Positions 23,499 through 33,158 are shown, numbered from the stretch's first letter. The stretch is 64,000 bases of DNA from an uncultured Clostridia bacterium (GCA_947631195.1 CANRKK010000001.1:1-64000); one strand, 5' to 3'. Notes: generated from the sequence alone by a model not told the origin. Program-made: numbers and translations.

Positions 23499-24938
23499 AT
23501 GTTACTTGGTTATCTTTCGGAGCAAATTGAGTTTAAAGAGCGCAGAGGTGATATGCAAACGGAAATCTGCGGTATAGCTACCGACAGCCGAAAAGTGAAG
23601 CGCGGCGATCTGTTTGTCTGCTATGCGGGAGTAAACTTCGATTCCCATTCGCGCATAGACGAGGCTAAAAAAAACGGAGCCGCGGCGCTTGTATGTGAAA
23701 AATTTGTAGAAACGGATTTGCCGTTGATAATAGTAGAAAACGGCAGGGAGCAGGTGGCAAAACTCGCAAGGGCGTTCTACGGTTTTCCCGATAAAAAACT
23801 AAAACTGGTCGGCGTTACGGGGACAAACGGCAAAACCACAACGACACATATGCTGGCTGAAATTTTTAAGGCGGCGGGCTACAAGACGGGGATTATTGGG
23901 ACGTTGGGCATAACTTATGGTGAAAAGGTCATTGCCCCCGAACTCACAACGCCCGATCCCGTCTATCTGCACTCGGTATTTGCCGACATGGTTTCAAACG
24001 GGGTGCAATTTGTATTTATGGAAGTTTCGGCGCACGCGCTGTATTTCAATAAAATAGACGGGTTGCACTTTGAAGCGGGCATATTTACAAATTGCACGCA
24101 GGATCACCTCGACTTTTTCGGAAGCATGAAGGAGTATTCCGAATGTAAAAAATTGCTGTTCAAAGACGGCAGGTGCGATTATGCGGTTATAAATTCCGAC
24201 GACGAACTGGGCCTTGAACTCATAAGAACGTTAAAAAACACCGTCAGCTACGGAATAGGAAATCCCGCCGACGTCTTTGCCGTGGATATCGTTGAAAAGC
24301 TCAGCGGCACAACTTTTGTTTTAAACCTGATGGACGAACTTTACGAAATCAAACTTTATCTGCCCGCGCTCTATAACGTATACAACGCCATGGCGGCCGC
24401 CGCCTGCGCGCATATACTCGGAATAAATACCGTAACTATCGCAAAAGGGCTAAAACAACTCAAAAAAGTTGCGGGACGGCTGGAGCATGTGGCGAACTAT
24501 AACGGCGCGGATATTTTTGTGGATTTTGCGCACACGCCCGACGGATTGGAAAAGTCGCTGCAGTCGCTCAAAAAATTATGTAAAGGCAAGCTGTACTGTC
24601 TTTTCGGGTGCGGGGGCAACAGGGATAAAACCAAGCGCCCGCTGATGGGGGCGGTTGCGGGGAAATATGCGGATTTTTGCATAATCACATCGGACAATCC
24701 GCGCTATGAGGAACCGTTTGACATAATATCCGAGGTGGAAAAAGGCGTTAAACCGTTCGGCAAAAAGTACGTAACCGTTACCGAGCGCGAAGTGGCCACG
24801 GAATATGCCATTCGGCTGCTTGAAAAAGGGGATATATTGCTTGTGGCAGGCAAGGGGGGAGAGCATTATCAGGACATTATGGGTATAAAACACAACTACG
24901 ACGACAATACAGTTATAAAAAAGATTATTGGCGATTAA
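23499..24938 (+). CDS. murE: UDP-MurNAc-L-Ala-D-Glu:meso-diaminopimelate ligase
   Basis: The ATP-dependent ligase adds the third residue of the peptidoglycan stem. The start is ATG 23499 after aggtgg, giving 479 aa; the ORF-track start at 23484 overlaps the PBP stop. It shows the N-terminal TDSRKVKRGDLFVCY, the ATP loop GTNGKTTT, the metal-binding region and FDFAHTPDGLE-like motifs. The DNPR motif (ITSDNPRYEEP) binds meso-DAP rather than lysine. This predicts DAP-type peptidoglycan and gives context to the DapF domain downstream in this window. Confidence 0.96.
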   Translation: MLLGYLSEQIEFKERRGDMQTEICGIATDSRKVKRGDLFVCYAGVNFDSHSRIDEAKKNGAAALVCEKFVETDLPLIIVENGREQVAKLARAFYGFPDKKLKLVGVTGTNGKTTTTHMLAEIFKAAGYKTGIIGTLGITYGEKVIAPELTTPDPVYLHSVFADMVSNGVQFVFMEVSAHALYFNKIDGLHFEAGIFTNCTQDHLDFFGSMKEYSECKKLLFKDGRCDYAVINSDDELGLELIRTLKNTVSYGIGNPADVFAVDIVEKLSGTTFVLNLMDELYEIKLYLPALYNVYNAMAAAACAHILGINTVTIAKGLKQLKKVAGRLEHVANYNGADIFVDFAHTPDGLEKSLQSLKKLCKGKLYCLFGCGGNRDKTKRPLMGAVAGKYADFCIITSDNPRYEEPFDIISEVEKGVKPFGKKYVTVTEREVATEYAIRLLEKGDILLVAGKGGEHYQDIMGIKHNYDDNTVIKKIIGD

Positions 24939-25883
24939 ATGAAAATTTTGCTGATAAGCGCGCTTTCGGCATTTGCGGCGTCCTTTGTTTTATTGCTGGT
25001 TTTAATGCCGCTTTTAAAAAAGCTAAAGGCCGGGCAGTATATTTTAGGCTATGTTAAGGAACATATGTCAAAGAGCGGGACTCCCACGATGGGCGGGCTC
25101 GCCTTTATTGCCGCAATAATTATTGTCGGGCTATGCGTAAGGGGATTGGATAAAGGCAGGGTGAATTTGACCCTTGCCGTAACCGGCGGCTTTGCCGTAG
25201 TAGGTTTTTTAGACGATTTTTTGAAGATATACCGAAAGGAAAACGAGGGTCTTAAACCATACCAAAAAATAATTTTTCAATTTGCGATTGCCTCGGTTGC
25301 GGGCGTATATTGCTACGTCAACAACCTCACGAGGGTAGCCGTCCCGTTCTCGGGCGGGTATAGCGTCGACCTGAAGTGGGGCATTATTCCGCTTGTCGTA
25401 TTTATATTTTTGGCCACGGTAAATTGCGTGAATCTTACCGACGGGCTTGACGGTCTGGCAGGCGGGACAAGCATTGCGTACCTTTTGCCTTTCGGCATAA
25501 TGCTCAATATACGCGGGTCCGCGCTGGACGCACTGTGCTTTGCCGCGGTGGGAGCACTTGCGGCTTTTTTGATTTTCAACACCAACAAGGCCTCGATATT
25601 TATGGGGGACACGGGCTCGCTTGCGCTCGGCGGATTTATAGCATGCATGTCGGTGTTTACGGAAAATTCTCTATATATTCCTTTTCTCGGAATAATGTTC
25701 GTGGTTTCCGGAATATCGGTAATACTACAGGTAATATATTATAAACGGACAAGGAAGAGGATATTTCTGATGGCCCCGTATCATCATCATCTGCAAAAAA
25801 AGGGCTATTCGGAAGGAAAAATCGCGTTTGCGTATTTTATTATAACCTCCCTGGTCGGAATAATCTGTTTGTTGTTGGTATGA
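24939..25883 (+). CDS. mraY: Phospho-N-acetylmuramoyl-pentapeptide-transferase
   Basis: This integral membrane enzyme forms lipid I from UDP-MurNAc-pentapeptide and undecaprenyl phosphate. The 314 residues have about 10 TM helices and the family motifs SGTPTMGGL, GFLDDFLK (catalytic Asp pair), NLTDGLDGLAGG, FMGDTGSLALGG and MAPYHHHLQKKG. The start abuts the murE stop. MurF is not encoded between murE and mraY, unlike many dcw clusters. Confidence 0.97.
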   Translation: MKILLISALSAFAASFVLLLVLMPLLKKLKAGQYILGYVKEHMSKSGTPTMGGLAFIAAIIIVGLCVRGLDKGRVNLTLAVTGGFAVVGFLDDFLKIYRKENEGLKPYQKIIFQFAIASVAGVYCYVNNLTRVAVPFSGGYSVDLKWGIIPLVVFIFLATVNCVNLTDGLDGLAGGTSIAYLLPFGIMLNIRGSALDALCFAAVGALAAFLIFNTNKASIFMGDTGSLALGGFIACMSVFTENSLYIPFLGIMFVVSGISVILQVIYYKRTRKRIFLMAPYHHHLQKKGYSEGKIAFAYFIITSLVGIICLLLV

Positions 25884-25889
25884 GGTAAA

Positions 25890-27242
25890 ATGTATTTTAA
25901 AAATCAAAAATTTTTAGTTGCCGGACTTTCCAAATCCGGGGAGAGCAGCGCGCGGTTTCTTTTGGCGAGAGGCGCCGAAGTATATCTCTATGACGACGTG
26001 ATAAGCGAAGCCGTTTCGGCAGTGTGCATAAAACTCGAAGAACTCGGCGCGCACGTCATTTCCGCAGGCGATTGCGACCAGGCGGCTTTCAATTGCGACG
26101 TGTTGGTTTTAAGCCCGGGAATTCCCATCGATACTGCGCTCCCTATTGCGTTCAGAAAGCAGGGCAAGGCAATTATAGGCGAAGAGGAGTTGGGCGCTCT
26201 TTACCTGCGCGCCACAGCCGTGGCCGTAACGGGAACTAACGGCAAGACCACGACGGTGTCCATGCTCAACGACGCTATCAACGCTTGCGGCAAGCATTCG
26301 GTCGCGTGCGGAAATATCGGGAATCCTCTCGTAAAAGAGGTTGAAAATCTTTCTTTTGACGATTTTGCCGTTGTAGAGGTATCGTCTTTCCAGCTTGAAA
26401 CGCTCTCAAGCCTGCGCCCGCACATTGCGATTATTACAAATGTTACCGAAGATCACCTCAACCGCCATTATAATATGGAAAATTACATATTTTTAAAGGC
26501 GAAAATTTTGAGGAACCTGCGTGAAAGCGAATATGCCGTTTTGAATTACGACGACCCCGTGGTGCGCGGTTTTGCAAAAAATTGCAAGGCAAAAGTAGTT
26601 TATTTTTCGGCGCAGGGCAAGATTGACGGAGCATATGCGGAGGGAGGAAGTTTATTTTTTAAGGGCGAGAAATATCTGGATACGGCAGATATGATTTTGG
26701 GGGGAGTGCACAATATTTATAATGCGCTTGCCTGCATAGCTGCGGCGGGAATTCTCGGTTTGGACAAAAACGCGGTTGGCAAATCGATTTGCGCCTTTAA
26801 AGGAATAAAACACAGAATTGAAAAAATACGCGAATTCGGCGGCGTAACTTACATAGACGACAGCAAGGGAACAAATGCGGACGCAACGGTAAAGGCGGCA
26901 CAGGCAATGAAGGCGCCCACGGTCATTCTCCTCGGCGGAAAGGACAAAGGCTATGATTATGGGCCCCTCTTTGAAAGTTTAAATTCAACCGCCGTGATAC
27001 ACGCCGTCATATACGGCGAAAACAGATTTAAAATGTTGAACGCGGCCATAAAGGCAGGTTTTGTGAGCGTTTCGCTCTGTTCGGAGTTTGCAACGGCCGT
27101 AAAACTTGCGGCATATATCGCAAAACCGGGCCAAAACGTGCTACTCAGTCCCGCAAGCTCATCGTTTGACAGTTTTGCTAATTATGAGGAACGCGGAGAC
27201 GCGTTTAAAGCGTTGGTGGAAAATTTGGATGAAGCCACTTAA
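25890..27242 (+). CDS. murD: UDP-MurNAc-L-alanine:D-glutamate ligase
   Basis: The Mur ligase adds D-Glu, the product of MurI. The 450 residues include the N-terminal Rossmann stretch VAGLSKSGESSA, the ATP loop VTGTNGKTTT, EVSSFQLE, NVTEDHLNRH, and the C-terminal YIDDSKGTNADA plus LSPASSSFDSFANYEERG. The 3' end overlaps ftsW by 14 bp. Confidence 0.97.
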   Translation: MYFKNQKFLVAGLSKSGESSARFLLARGAEVYLYDDVISEAVSAVCIKLEELGAHVISAGDCDQAAFNCDVLVLSPGIPIDTALPIAFRKQGKAIIGEEELGALYLRATAVAVTGTNGKTTTVSMLNDAINACGKHSVACGNIGNPLVKEVENLSFDDFAVVEVSSFQLETLSSLRPHIAIITNVTEDHLNRHYNMENYIFLKAKILRNLRESEYAVLNYDDPVVRGFAKNCKAKVVYFSAQGKIDGAYAEGGSLFFKGEKYLDTADMILGGVHNIYNALACIAAAGILGLDKNAVGKSICAFKGIKHRIEKIREFGGVTYIDDSKGTNADATVKAAQAMKAPTVILLGGKDKGYDYGPLFESLNSTAVIHAVIYGENRFKMLNAAIKAGFVSVSLCSEFATAVKLAAYIAKPGQNVLLSPASSSFDSFANYEERGDAFKALVENLDEAT

Positions 27243-28326
27243 AAGTACCAAAAAAGCGGGAGATATCCCGCTTTTAATATGCGTTTTTCTGATGGCGTGT
27301 TTCGGCTGCGTCATGATCTATTCCGCGAGTTACTACACGGCGGGAGTGCAATTCGGAGATAAGTTTTATTTTGTAAAAAAGCAGATTGCGGGGTTGATTC
27401 TCGGGACGGCGGCAATGCTCGGAGCGGCGTTTTTGCCCTATCAAAAACTTGCGAAACTGAAGTTTCCCGCAATCATAATCTCGGTTATCCTTCTGGCGCT
27501 TGTATTTGTCCCGGGGATAGGTGTAACGAACTACGGCGCGACGCGCTGGATAGGTTTCGGCGGGCTTACAATCCAGCCTTCGGAAATTGCCAAATATTCT
27601 TTTGCGCTCTTTGCGGCCGCATATTTTGCCAAAAATTATAAAAAAGTCAAAACGGTAACGGGTATTTTGCCCGTGCTCGCCGTGGGATTGCTGCTGTGTC
27701 TGTTGGTCATAATCGAACCGAATATGTCGATAACGATGTGTTTGGGCCTTCTGATGCTCGCAATCATTTTTTTGAGCGGCACAAACTTTAAAACCTTTTT
27801 GATAATAATAATTCCGTGCGCTATCGCCGTGCCGTTGCTTATTATCCTTGAACCGTACAGGTTGCAAAGATTATCCGCGTTTATCGATCCGTGGGCGTCG
27901 CCTAAAGGAGAGGGATACCAACTTATCCAGTCGCTCTATGCTCTCGGCAACGGCGGCCTGTTTGGAAGGGGTATTTTCAATTCAACGCAAAAATACCGCT
28001 TTTTGCCCTTTGCGGAGAGCGATTTTATTCTTGCCATAATGGGAGAGGAACTTGGCTTTTTCGGTCTTTTGGTCTTTTTTGCCGCGTGCGGTTTTATAAT
28101 CTTCCGCGGTATAAGGATAGCCAAAAACTGTAGCGACCGCTTCGGCTATATGCTTGCTGCGGGGTTTACGCTGGTTTATGGCATACAAGTTATGATCAAC
28201 GCCCTTGTGGTCAGCGGCGCCATACCGCCCACGGGTCTGCCGTTGCCGCTGATTTCAAGCGGAAATACGTCACTTATAATCACCATGGCTTCGATGGGGG
28301 TGCTTTACAATATTTCGCGGAATTAA
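27229..28326 (+). CDS. ftsW: Septal peptidoglycan polymerase FtsW (SEDS family)
   Basis: The SEDS glycosyltransferase polymerises lipid II with its partner class B PBP. I choose ATG 27229 (MKPLKSTKK, 365 aa) because it overlaps the murD stop and leaves a short basic tail before TM1; the longer track ORF reads through murD. About 10 TM helices are seen, with FGCVMIYSAS, GATRWIGFGGLTIQPSEIAKY (catalytic loop region), ILEPYRLQRL, GEELGFFG and PPTGLPLPLISSGNTS. The latter two are SEDS signatures. murG, usually next, is absent. Confidence 0.95.
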   Translation: MKPLKSTKKAGDIPLLICVFLMACFGCVMIYSASYYTAGVQFGDKFYFVKKQIAGLILGTAAMLGAAFLPYQKLAKLKFPAIIISVILLALVFVPGIGVTNYGATRWIGFGGLTIQPSEIAKYSFALFAAAYFAKNYKKVKTVTGILPVLAVGLLLCLLVIIEPNMSITMCLGLLMLAIIFLSGTNFKTFLIIIIPCAIAVPLLIILEPYRLQRLSAFIDPWASPKGEGYQLIQSLYALGNGGLFGRGIFNSTQKYRFLPFAESDFILAIMGEELGFFGLLVFFAACGFIIFRGIRIAKNCSDRFGYMLAAGFTLVYGIQVMINALVVSGAIPPTGLPLPLISSGNTSLIITMASMGVLYNISRN

Positions 28327-28382
28327 CAAGGCGAAAGCTGTCCGCCATATAATAAAGTATATTTTACTATTCGGAGTCAATA

Positions 28383-29639
28383 ATGGAAAAATACGTTATT
28401 AATGGAGGAAACAAGCTGTACGGGAGCGTTAAAATTCAATCGGCCAAAAATTCTGTGCTCCCGATACTTGCTGCTGCGGTACTGACGGACGGACAAGTGA
28501 AAATCTTAAACGTTCCACATATTTCCGACGTTTCAAATATGGTAAAAATATTGATACGGCTCGGGTGTAAAGCGGAGTACATAGGCGAAGATATCCTGAT
28601 TGACAGTTCATCGGCAAATTGCTTTGAAATTCCGAGCGGACTTGCACACGAACTGAGATCTTCCATCTTTTTGTTGGGATCGCTGATATCGCGGTTCAAA
28701 ATGGCTAAAATAGCTTTCCCCGGGGGATGCGACATAGGGTTGAGGCCGGTCGACCTGCATCTGAACGGGCTTAAACGGCTCGGGGTTGAAATAACCGAAA
28801 AGAACGGATACATACTTTGCAAATGCGAAAAGCTCGTGGGCACAGAAATAATGCTGGATTGCCCGAGCGTAGGCGCAACGGAAAACATCATGCTTGCCGC
28901 GGTTAAAGCCGAGGGAACAACGATAATAAAAAATGCTGCGCGCGAACCCGAAATAGAAGACCTGCAAAAATTTTTGAACGCAATCGGCGCAAAGGTTAAG
29001 GGCGCGGGCAGCGGAACGATAGTTATAGACGGAGTAAATACCTTGGGTTCGGCCGAGTTTTTGCCTATAAACGACAGAATCGAGGCGGGGACTTTCCTTA
29101 TAGCCGCTGCCATGTGCGGGGGAGAAGTTGAACTTGAGTGTACGTCTGCCGAAAATATCAGCTCACTTTTGCATAAACTTCGGGAAAACGGTTGCAATAT
29201 CCACATAAAAAATGATAAAATAATTTTGGAAAGTTCCAAAACGCTCACTTCCGTAAAGAGCATCGAAACCCAACCTTACCCCGGATTTCCAACGGATTTG
29301 CAGGCGCAGTTTACCGCCCTCTTGTGTATTTGCAAGGGTCAGTCGATTGTCACCGAAAATTTATTTGAAACAAGATTCAAATATGTGCCGGAACTCAGGA
29401 AAATGGGCGCAGACATAACCGTTATAAACAGAAGCGCGTTTGTTCGCGGGGTTGACAAGTTTAAGGGCGCCACGGTGGTTGCGCACGATTTGCGCGGAGG
29501 CGCGGCGCTTGTGCTTGCGGGTCTCGCCGCGGAGGGCAGAAGCGAAGTTTTGGACATAAGCCATATCAACAGGGGGTACGGCTCTTTTGAATATAAACTC
29601 CGTGCAATAGGCGGGGATATCACAAGGGTCGCTGTTTAG
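28383..29639 (+). CDS. murA: UDP-N-acetylglucosamine 1-carboxyvinyltransferase
   Basis: This enzyme carries out the first committed step of peptidoglycan synthesis, adding enolpyruvate from PEP to UDP-GlcNAc. The 418 residues carry KNSVLPILAAA at the N-terminus and the active-site loop FPGGCDIGLRPVDLH, with the catalytic Cys that fosfomycin alkylates. YPGFPTDLQAQ and the C-terminal RGGAALVLAGLAAEG also fit MurA. The RBS is cggag. A TATAAT-like sequence lies at 28348-28353 upstream, but no good -35 is seen. Confidence 0.97.
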   Translation: MEKYVINGGNKLYGSVKIQSAKNSVLPILAAAVLTDGQVKILNVPHISDVSNMVKILIRLGCKAEYIGEDILIDSSSANCFEIPSGLAHELRSSIFLLGSLISRFKMAKIAFPGGCDIGLRPVDLHLNGLKRLGVEITEKNGYILCKCEKLVGTEIMLDCPSVGATENIMLAAVKAEGTTIIKNAAREPEIEDLQKFLNAIGAKVKGAGSGTIVIDGVNTLGSAEFLPINDRIEAGTFLIAAAMCGGEVELECTSAENISSLLHKLRENGCNIHIKNDKIILESSKTLTSVKSIETQPYPGFPTDLQAQFTALLCICKGQSIVTENLFETRFKYVPELRKMGADITVINRSAFVRGVDKFKGATVVAHDLRGGAALVLAGLAAEGRSEVLDISHINRGYGSFEYKLRAIGGDITRVAV

Positions 29640-29643
29640 CGGA

Positions 29644-30426
29644 ATGAAGTACATAAGAAAAATTGTAGTTCTCATTATTGCCGTAGTATTTCTCGCGTCG
29701 GTAATTATCGGCCTGGGCGTGATTTTTTCGGTTAAAAATGTAAATATTTCCATGCAAAGTTATACCTATCCCGAGGCGGAGAATATGACCGAAGCGGACA
29801 AGACAAACGTTGCGGCCGAAATTGACGGTTACAGGCAGCAAATTCTGAAAAAGTACCGCGGGACGCTGCTCGGCTTTGTAAATGAGGAGGAACTGTACAA
29901 AAATTTTGACGGCACGAAATATGTTCTTCAGAGTTTCGAAAAGGTTTATCCGTGCACGCTTAATTTGACGATAAAAGAGAGGCGCGAATCCTTTTGCGTG
30001 CGCACGGGCGAAAACAGCTACAACACATATGACAGCTACGGAACGTTGATGAGGGAAGGAGTTACTTTGGAAGAATCCCTCAATAATATCGACGGGGCGC
30101 CAAACGTAAGCGTGTCCGTTGAAAATGTGCGCGACATAAAGCTGATTGCCGATATGGCTGCGGTTTTTGCGGAGGAATTTTCGTCTCTGCGTTCGATAGT
30201 CAGATCCATCGAAGTAAATACCCGCAGCAACCAGCTCATTTTCCGTTTTTATTGCGGCATTGCGGTGCGCATATCGGAGTACGGGACGTTGACCAAGGAC
30301 AAGATACGCGCCGCGCACCAAAAATTTATGACGCTTACGGGCGAGGAAAAAATGAGCGGTACGATAGTGGTTGTCGCCAACGGGACGGGTGAAATCGTCG
30401 CGGAATTATTCGAAGAATCCGATTAA
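29644..30426 (+). CDS. ftsQ: Cell division protein FtsQ/DivIB
   Basis: This bitopic divisome protein links FtsL/DivIC to the septal synthase. The 260 residues show a short cytoplasmic N-terminus, one TM (about 6-30) and an extracytoplasmic part. The extracytoplasmic part contains a POTRA-type beginning (VKNVNI), a family-typical KVYPCTLNLTIKERRE segment, and YDSYGTLMREG. It begins 4 bp after murA. The order murA-ftsQ instead of murB/murC-ftsQ is seen in several Clostridia; that statement is general knowledge. Confidence 0.85.
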   Translation: MKYIRKIVVLIIAVVFLASVIIGLGVIFSVKNVNISMQSYTYPEAENMTEADKTNVAAEIDGYRQQILKKYRGTLLGFVNEEELYKNFDGTKYVLQSFEKVYPCTLNLTIKERRESFCVRTGENSYNTYDSYGTLMREGVTLEESLNNIDGAPNVSVSVENVRDIKLIADMAAVFAEEFSSLRSIVRSIEVNTRSNQLIFRFYCGIAVRISEYGTLTKDKIRAAHQKFMTLTGEEKMSGTIVVVANGTGEIVAELFEESD

Positions 30427-30462
30427 TCGATTTTTGCCGTCCGCCATATGTTTTGCAAGGTA

Positions 30463-30494
30463 AAAAAGCGGTTGCATACAGCCGCTTTTTCTTA
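30463..30494 (+). terminator. Terminator after ftsQ
   Basis: A 12-bp stem (30463-30474 / 30479-30490, core aaaaagcgg / ccgcttttt, one G-U) with a CATA loop is followed by tcttatt. It separates the mraZ-ftsQ unit from ftsA-ftsZ. Confidence 0.8.
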
Positions 30495-30502
30495 TTATTC
30501 GG

Positions 30503-30543
30503 TTGACTTTTATATAAGGTTATTATATAATTGATTATATAAT
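30503..30543 (+). promoter_or_regulatory. ftsA-ftsZ promoter
   Basis: TTGACT (30503-30508), 17-bp spacer, TATAAT (30526-30531). A second TATAAT occurs at 30538-30543. The divisome actin/tubulin pair can thus be expressed independently of the upstream cluster. Confidence 0.75.
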
Positions 30544-30567
30544 AGTGTTCAAAGGTATAGTTAGCGT

Positions 30568-31689
30568 ATGCGTAAGAATTACATAGCCGTACTGGATATA
30601 CGTTCGTCTGAAATCACCGCGGCAGTCGGGGAGAGGGGAGTAAATAATACTTTTATAATCAAGAGCAAATACACGTGCGCTTACGATGGTTATGCAAGCG
30701 GAGAGCTCCTGGATATTCCCGCATTTATTTCAGCCGTATCGGACGTGGTCCGCAATACGCTCAGCTCAGCCGGCGGCATTAAAACATTTTACGTGGGCGT
30801 GCCCGGGGAGTTTTTGAAACTCATAAATAAGGATAGCGTCCTCACTTTTCATTCGGCAAAAAAAATACACAAATCGGATCTGCAGGCTCTCAGCGGCATG
30901 TGCGCCCCTCAAGAGGAGAGCGAATGGAAAACTATCCGCCACAGCTGTCTGTACTATGTTTTATCGGACAAGCGCAAGGTTATTGACCCGATAGGCGCGA
31001 TAAGCGACAGTCTGCAAGGCAAATTTTGTTTTATCAAGTGCTCAAACCTATTTATCGACTGTCTGAGACAGGCTTTTAAGCAGTTTGCGGAAATAAGAAA
31101 TATAAATTTAATCCCTATGGATTTTGCCGAGGCGATGTACCTTGTGGAGCCCGAACAGCGCGACGAGTGCGCCGTGTTGCTGGATCTCGGCTATATATCT
31201 TCAACTTACAGCGTCATATGCGGGAACGGCCTTTTGTACAGCGAAGCCTTTTCCGTCGGCATAGGGCATGTGGCCTTTTATTTGATGAGTGAGCTCGACA
31301 TACCTTACGAAGTGGCCACAACTTTCCTTTCTACCGTTAACCTCAATGCCAAGGAAACGCTTAACAGCGCCGAGGAATGTATTTTCGAGGGCAAAACATA
31401 CAGTTTTTCCACCGCAACCCTGCGGGATAAAATCCGCGAAGGGCTTGACGGAATATGCGAAACCATAGAGGAGTGCAGGGCAAGTTTTACGGGCAAAAAC
31501 ATAGACGGTAAACCCCTTTTGATGACGGGTGAAGGCGTCAAAATAATACGCGGCGCGGTGGACCATATTTCAGGCAGACTGGTAAAAGGCGTTGAGGTAA
31601 TTTCACCCAAAGTTCCGTACTATGACAAACCGCAGTTTGCCTCGCTTTTCAGCCTTTTGGATATGGCGCTCTATGACGCGGCAAAGTAA
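30568..31689 (+). CDS. ftsA: Divergent FtsA-like actin-family protein
   Basis: The position just upstream of ftsZ and the 373-residue actin-like layout point to FtsA, the membrane tether of FtsZ. The N-terminus reads VLDIRSSEITAAVGE (usual LDIGTSK), and the 1C/SHS2-like part contains FYVGVPGEFLK. The second phosphate loop reads VLLDLGYISSTYSV where FtsA has DIGGGTTD. Both nucleotide loops are therefore degenerate, and ATP binding is doubtful. The protein ends right after the last actin-fold helix (SLFSLLDMALYDAAK), without the usual linker and amphipathic membrane-targeting helix. It may have lost classical FtsA function. FtsZ would then need another anchor such as SepF (inference; not in window). 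Confidence 0.7.
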   Translation: MRKNYIAVLDIRSSEITAAVGERGVNNTFIIKSKYTCAYDGYASGELLDIPAFISAVSDVVRNTLSSAGGIKTFYVGVPGEFLKLINKDSVLTFHSAKKIHKSDLQALSGMCAPQEESEWKTIRHSCLYYVLSDKRKVIDPIGAISDSLQGKFCFIKCSNLFIDCLRQAFKQFAEIRNINLIPMDFAEAMYLVEPEQRDECAVLLDLGYISSTYSVICGNGLLYSEAFSVGIGHVAFYLMSELDIPYEVATTFLSTVNLNAKETLNSAEECIFEGKTYSFSTATLRDKIREGLDGICETIEECRASFTGKNIDGKPLLMTGEGVKIIRGAVDHISGRLVKGVEVISPKVPYYDKPQFASLFSLLDMALYDAAK

Positions 31690-31757
31690 TAATTTCAAAT
31701 ACACGATTTACTAAAATAAAAAATTTACTACATTTTCTGTTTTAACGGAGGTTAAAA

Positions 31758-33152
31758 ATGTTTAACGATTTCGGCGGGTATAATCCCAATCCCACACCTG
31801 CAGCGCCCAACGGAAACGGGCCTGTTCTCGGAAGGGCAAGAATAAAGGTAATAGGCGTAGGCGGTGCGGGCAATAATGCCGTAAACAGGATGCTCGAGGC
31901 GGGCATAACCAGCGCCGAATACTACGTTGTCAATACCGACAGCCAAATTTTGGGGTTGTCGTTATGCAAAAATAAAATTCAGATAGGCAGCAATCTTACA
32001 AAGGGACTTGGCGCGGGCGCCGATCCCGATGTGGGCAGAGCGGCGGCAGAGGAAAGCAAAGACGCCTTAACCGAGGCGATTAAAGATACCGATCTTCTGT
32101 TTATTACGGCCGGCATGGGCGGCGGTACGGGTACCGGCGCTGCACCCGTGATCGCTAAAATCGCGCGCGACATGAAGATTCTTACCGTTGCGGTGGTTAC
32201 CGAGCCTTTCAGCTTTGAGGGCAGGCAGCGCATGGAGAATACCGCAAAGGGTTTGGACAATCTCAAAAAGTACGTCGATACCCTCATAGTAATTCCCAAC
32301 GATAAAATAAGAACGGTTGTTGCCAAAAACACGCCCATGACCGAGGCTCTGCGCGTTGCCGACGAAATTTTAAAGCAGGGCATAAGGGGCATTGCCGAGC
32401 TGATTGTGAATCCTTCGCTTATCAATCTTGACTTTGCCGACGTGAGAACAATTTTAAAGGACAAGGGAATTGCCCATCTCGGAGTGGGGGTTGCCAAGGG
32501 CGACAACAGGATTATCGAAGCTGTGCGCGTTGCCGTAAGCTGCCCGCTGCTTGAAACGACAATCGAGGGCGCGCGCGGCGTTATATTGAATGTTTGCGGC
32601 GGACAAGACCTTACTTTTGACGAAGTCAACGACGCCGCCGAGCTTGTGCGCAGCGTTGTGGACGCGTCCGCAAATATAATTTTCGGCGCGAGAATCGATC
32701 CTAACGTGCACGACGAGGTTGAAATTACCGTTATTGCAACGGGATTCCCCGGTTTTGACAATAAACAGGCAGACGATCACCAAAGAGGCTATAACGGCGG
32801 GATGCAGTACGGCCAGTCAAGGCCTTCCGTAAAGGAACCCATATATCCCACCAGGCAGTCCTATCAGCCTCAACCCGTGCAGCAACCTTTGAATAATCCC
32901 CAATATACGGGATACCAGCAGCCTCCCGTACAACCCCAGCAACCTGTATATAATCCTTATCAGCAACCTGTTCAACAGCAAGTTCAGCCCGTGCAGCCCG
33001 TTCAACCGCAGCCGCAACAACCCGTGCAGCAGCCGCAAAATTATCCAACGCAACCTTTAAACGGGGGCGGCATTGAGCGGCCGTCAAACGAGAAAAAAAT
33101 ACCTAAATTTATTCAAAGGCTCAGAAACGGAAATAATAACAACAATAATTAA
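31758..33152 (+). CDS. ftsZ: Cell division GTPase FtsZ
   Basis: This tubulin homologue forms the Z-ring. Of the 464 residues, 1-~330 are the GTPase/polymerisation core with IKVIGVGGAGNNAVNRM, the tubulin signature GGGTGTGAAPVIA and the T7 loop NLDFADVR. Residues about 345-440 form an unusually Gln/Pro-rich low-complexity linker (QQPVQ-type repeats). The C-terminal peptide is KKIPKFIQRLR, followed by a run of six Asn, replacing the common DIPxFLR tail. The RBS is cggagg. A strong terminator follows. Confidence 0.97.
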   Translation: MFNDFGGYNPNPTPAAPNGNGPVLGRARIKVIGVGGAGNNAVNRMLEAGITSAEYYVVNTDSQILGLSLCKNKIQIGSNLTKGLGAGADPDVGRAAAEESKDALTEAIKDTDLLFITAGMGGGTGTGAAPVIAKIARDMKILTVAVVTEPFSFEGRQRMENTAKGLDNLKKYVDTLIVIPNDKIRTVVAKNTPMTEALRVADEILKQGIRGIAELIVNPSLINLDFADVRTILKDKGIAHLGVGVAKGDNRIIEAVRVAVSCPLLETTIEGARGVILNVCGGQDLTFDEVNDAAELVRSVVDASANIIFGARIDPNVHDEVEITVIATGFPGFDNKQADDHQRGYNGGMQYGQSRPSVKEPIYPTRQSYQPQPVQQPLNNPQYTGYQQPPVQPQQPVYNPYQQPVQQQVQPVQPVQPQPQQPVQQPQNYPTQPLNGGGIERPSNEKKIPKFIQRLRNGNNNNNN

Positions 33153-33158
33153 AATCGG

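Noticed and set aside
28436-29263. 275-aa minus-strand ORF opposite murA
   Set aside because: Codon-shadow of a highly conserved gene.
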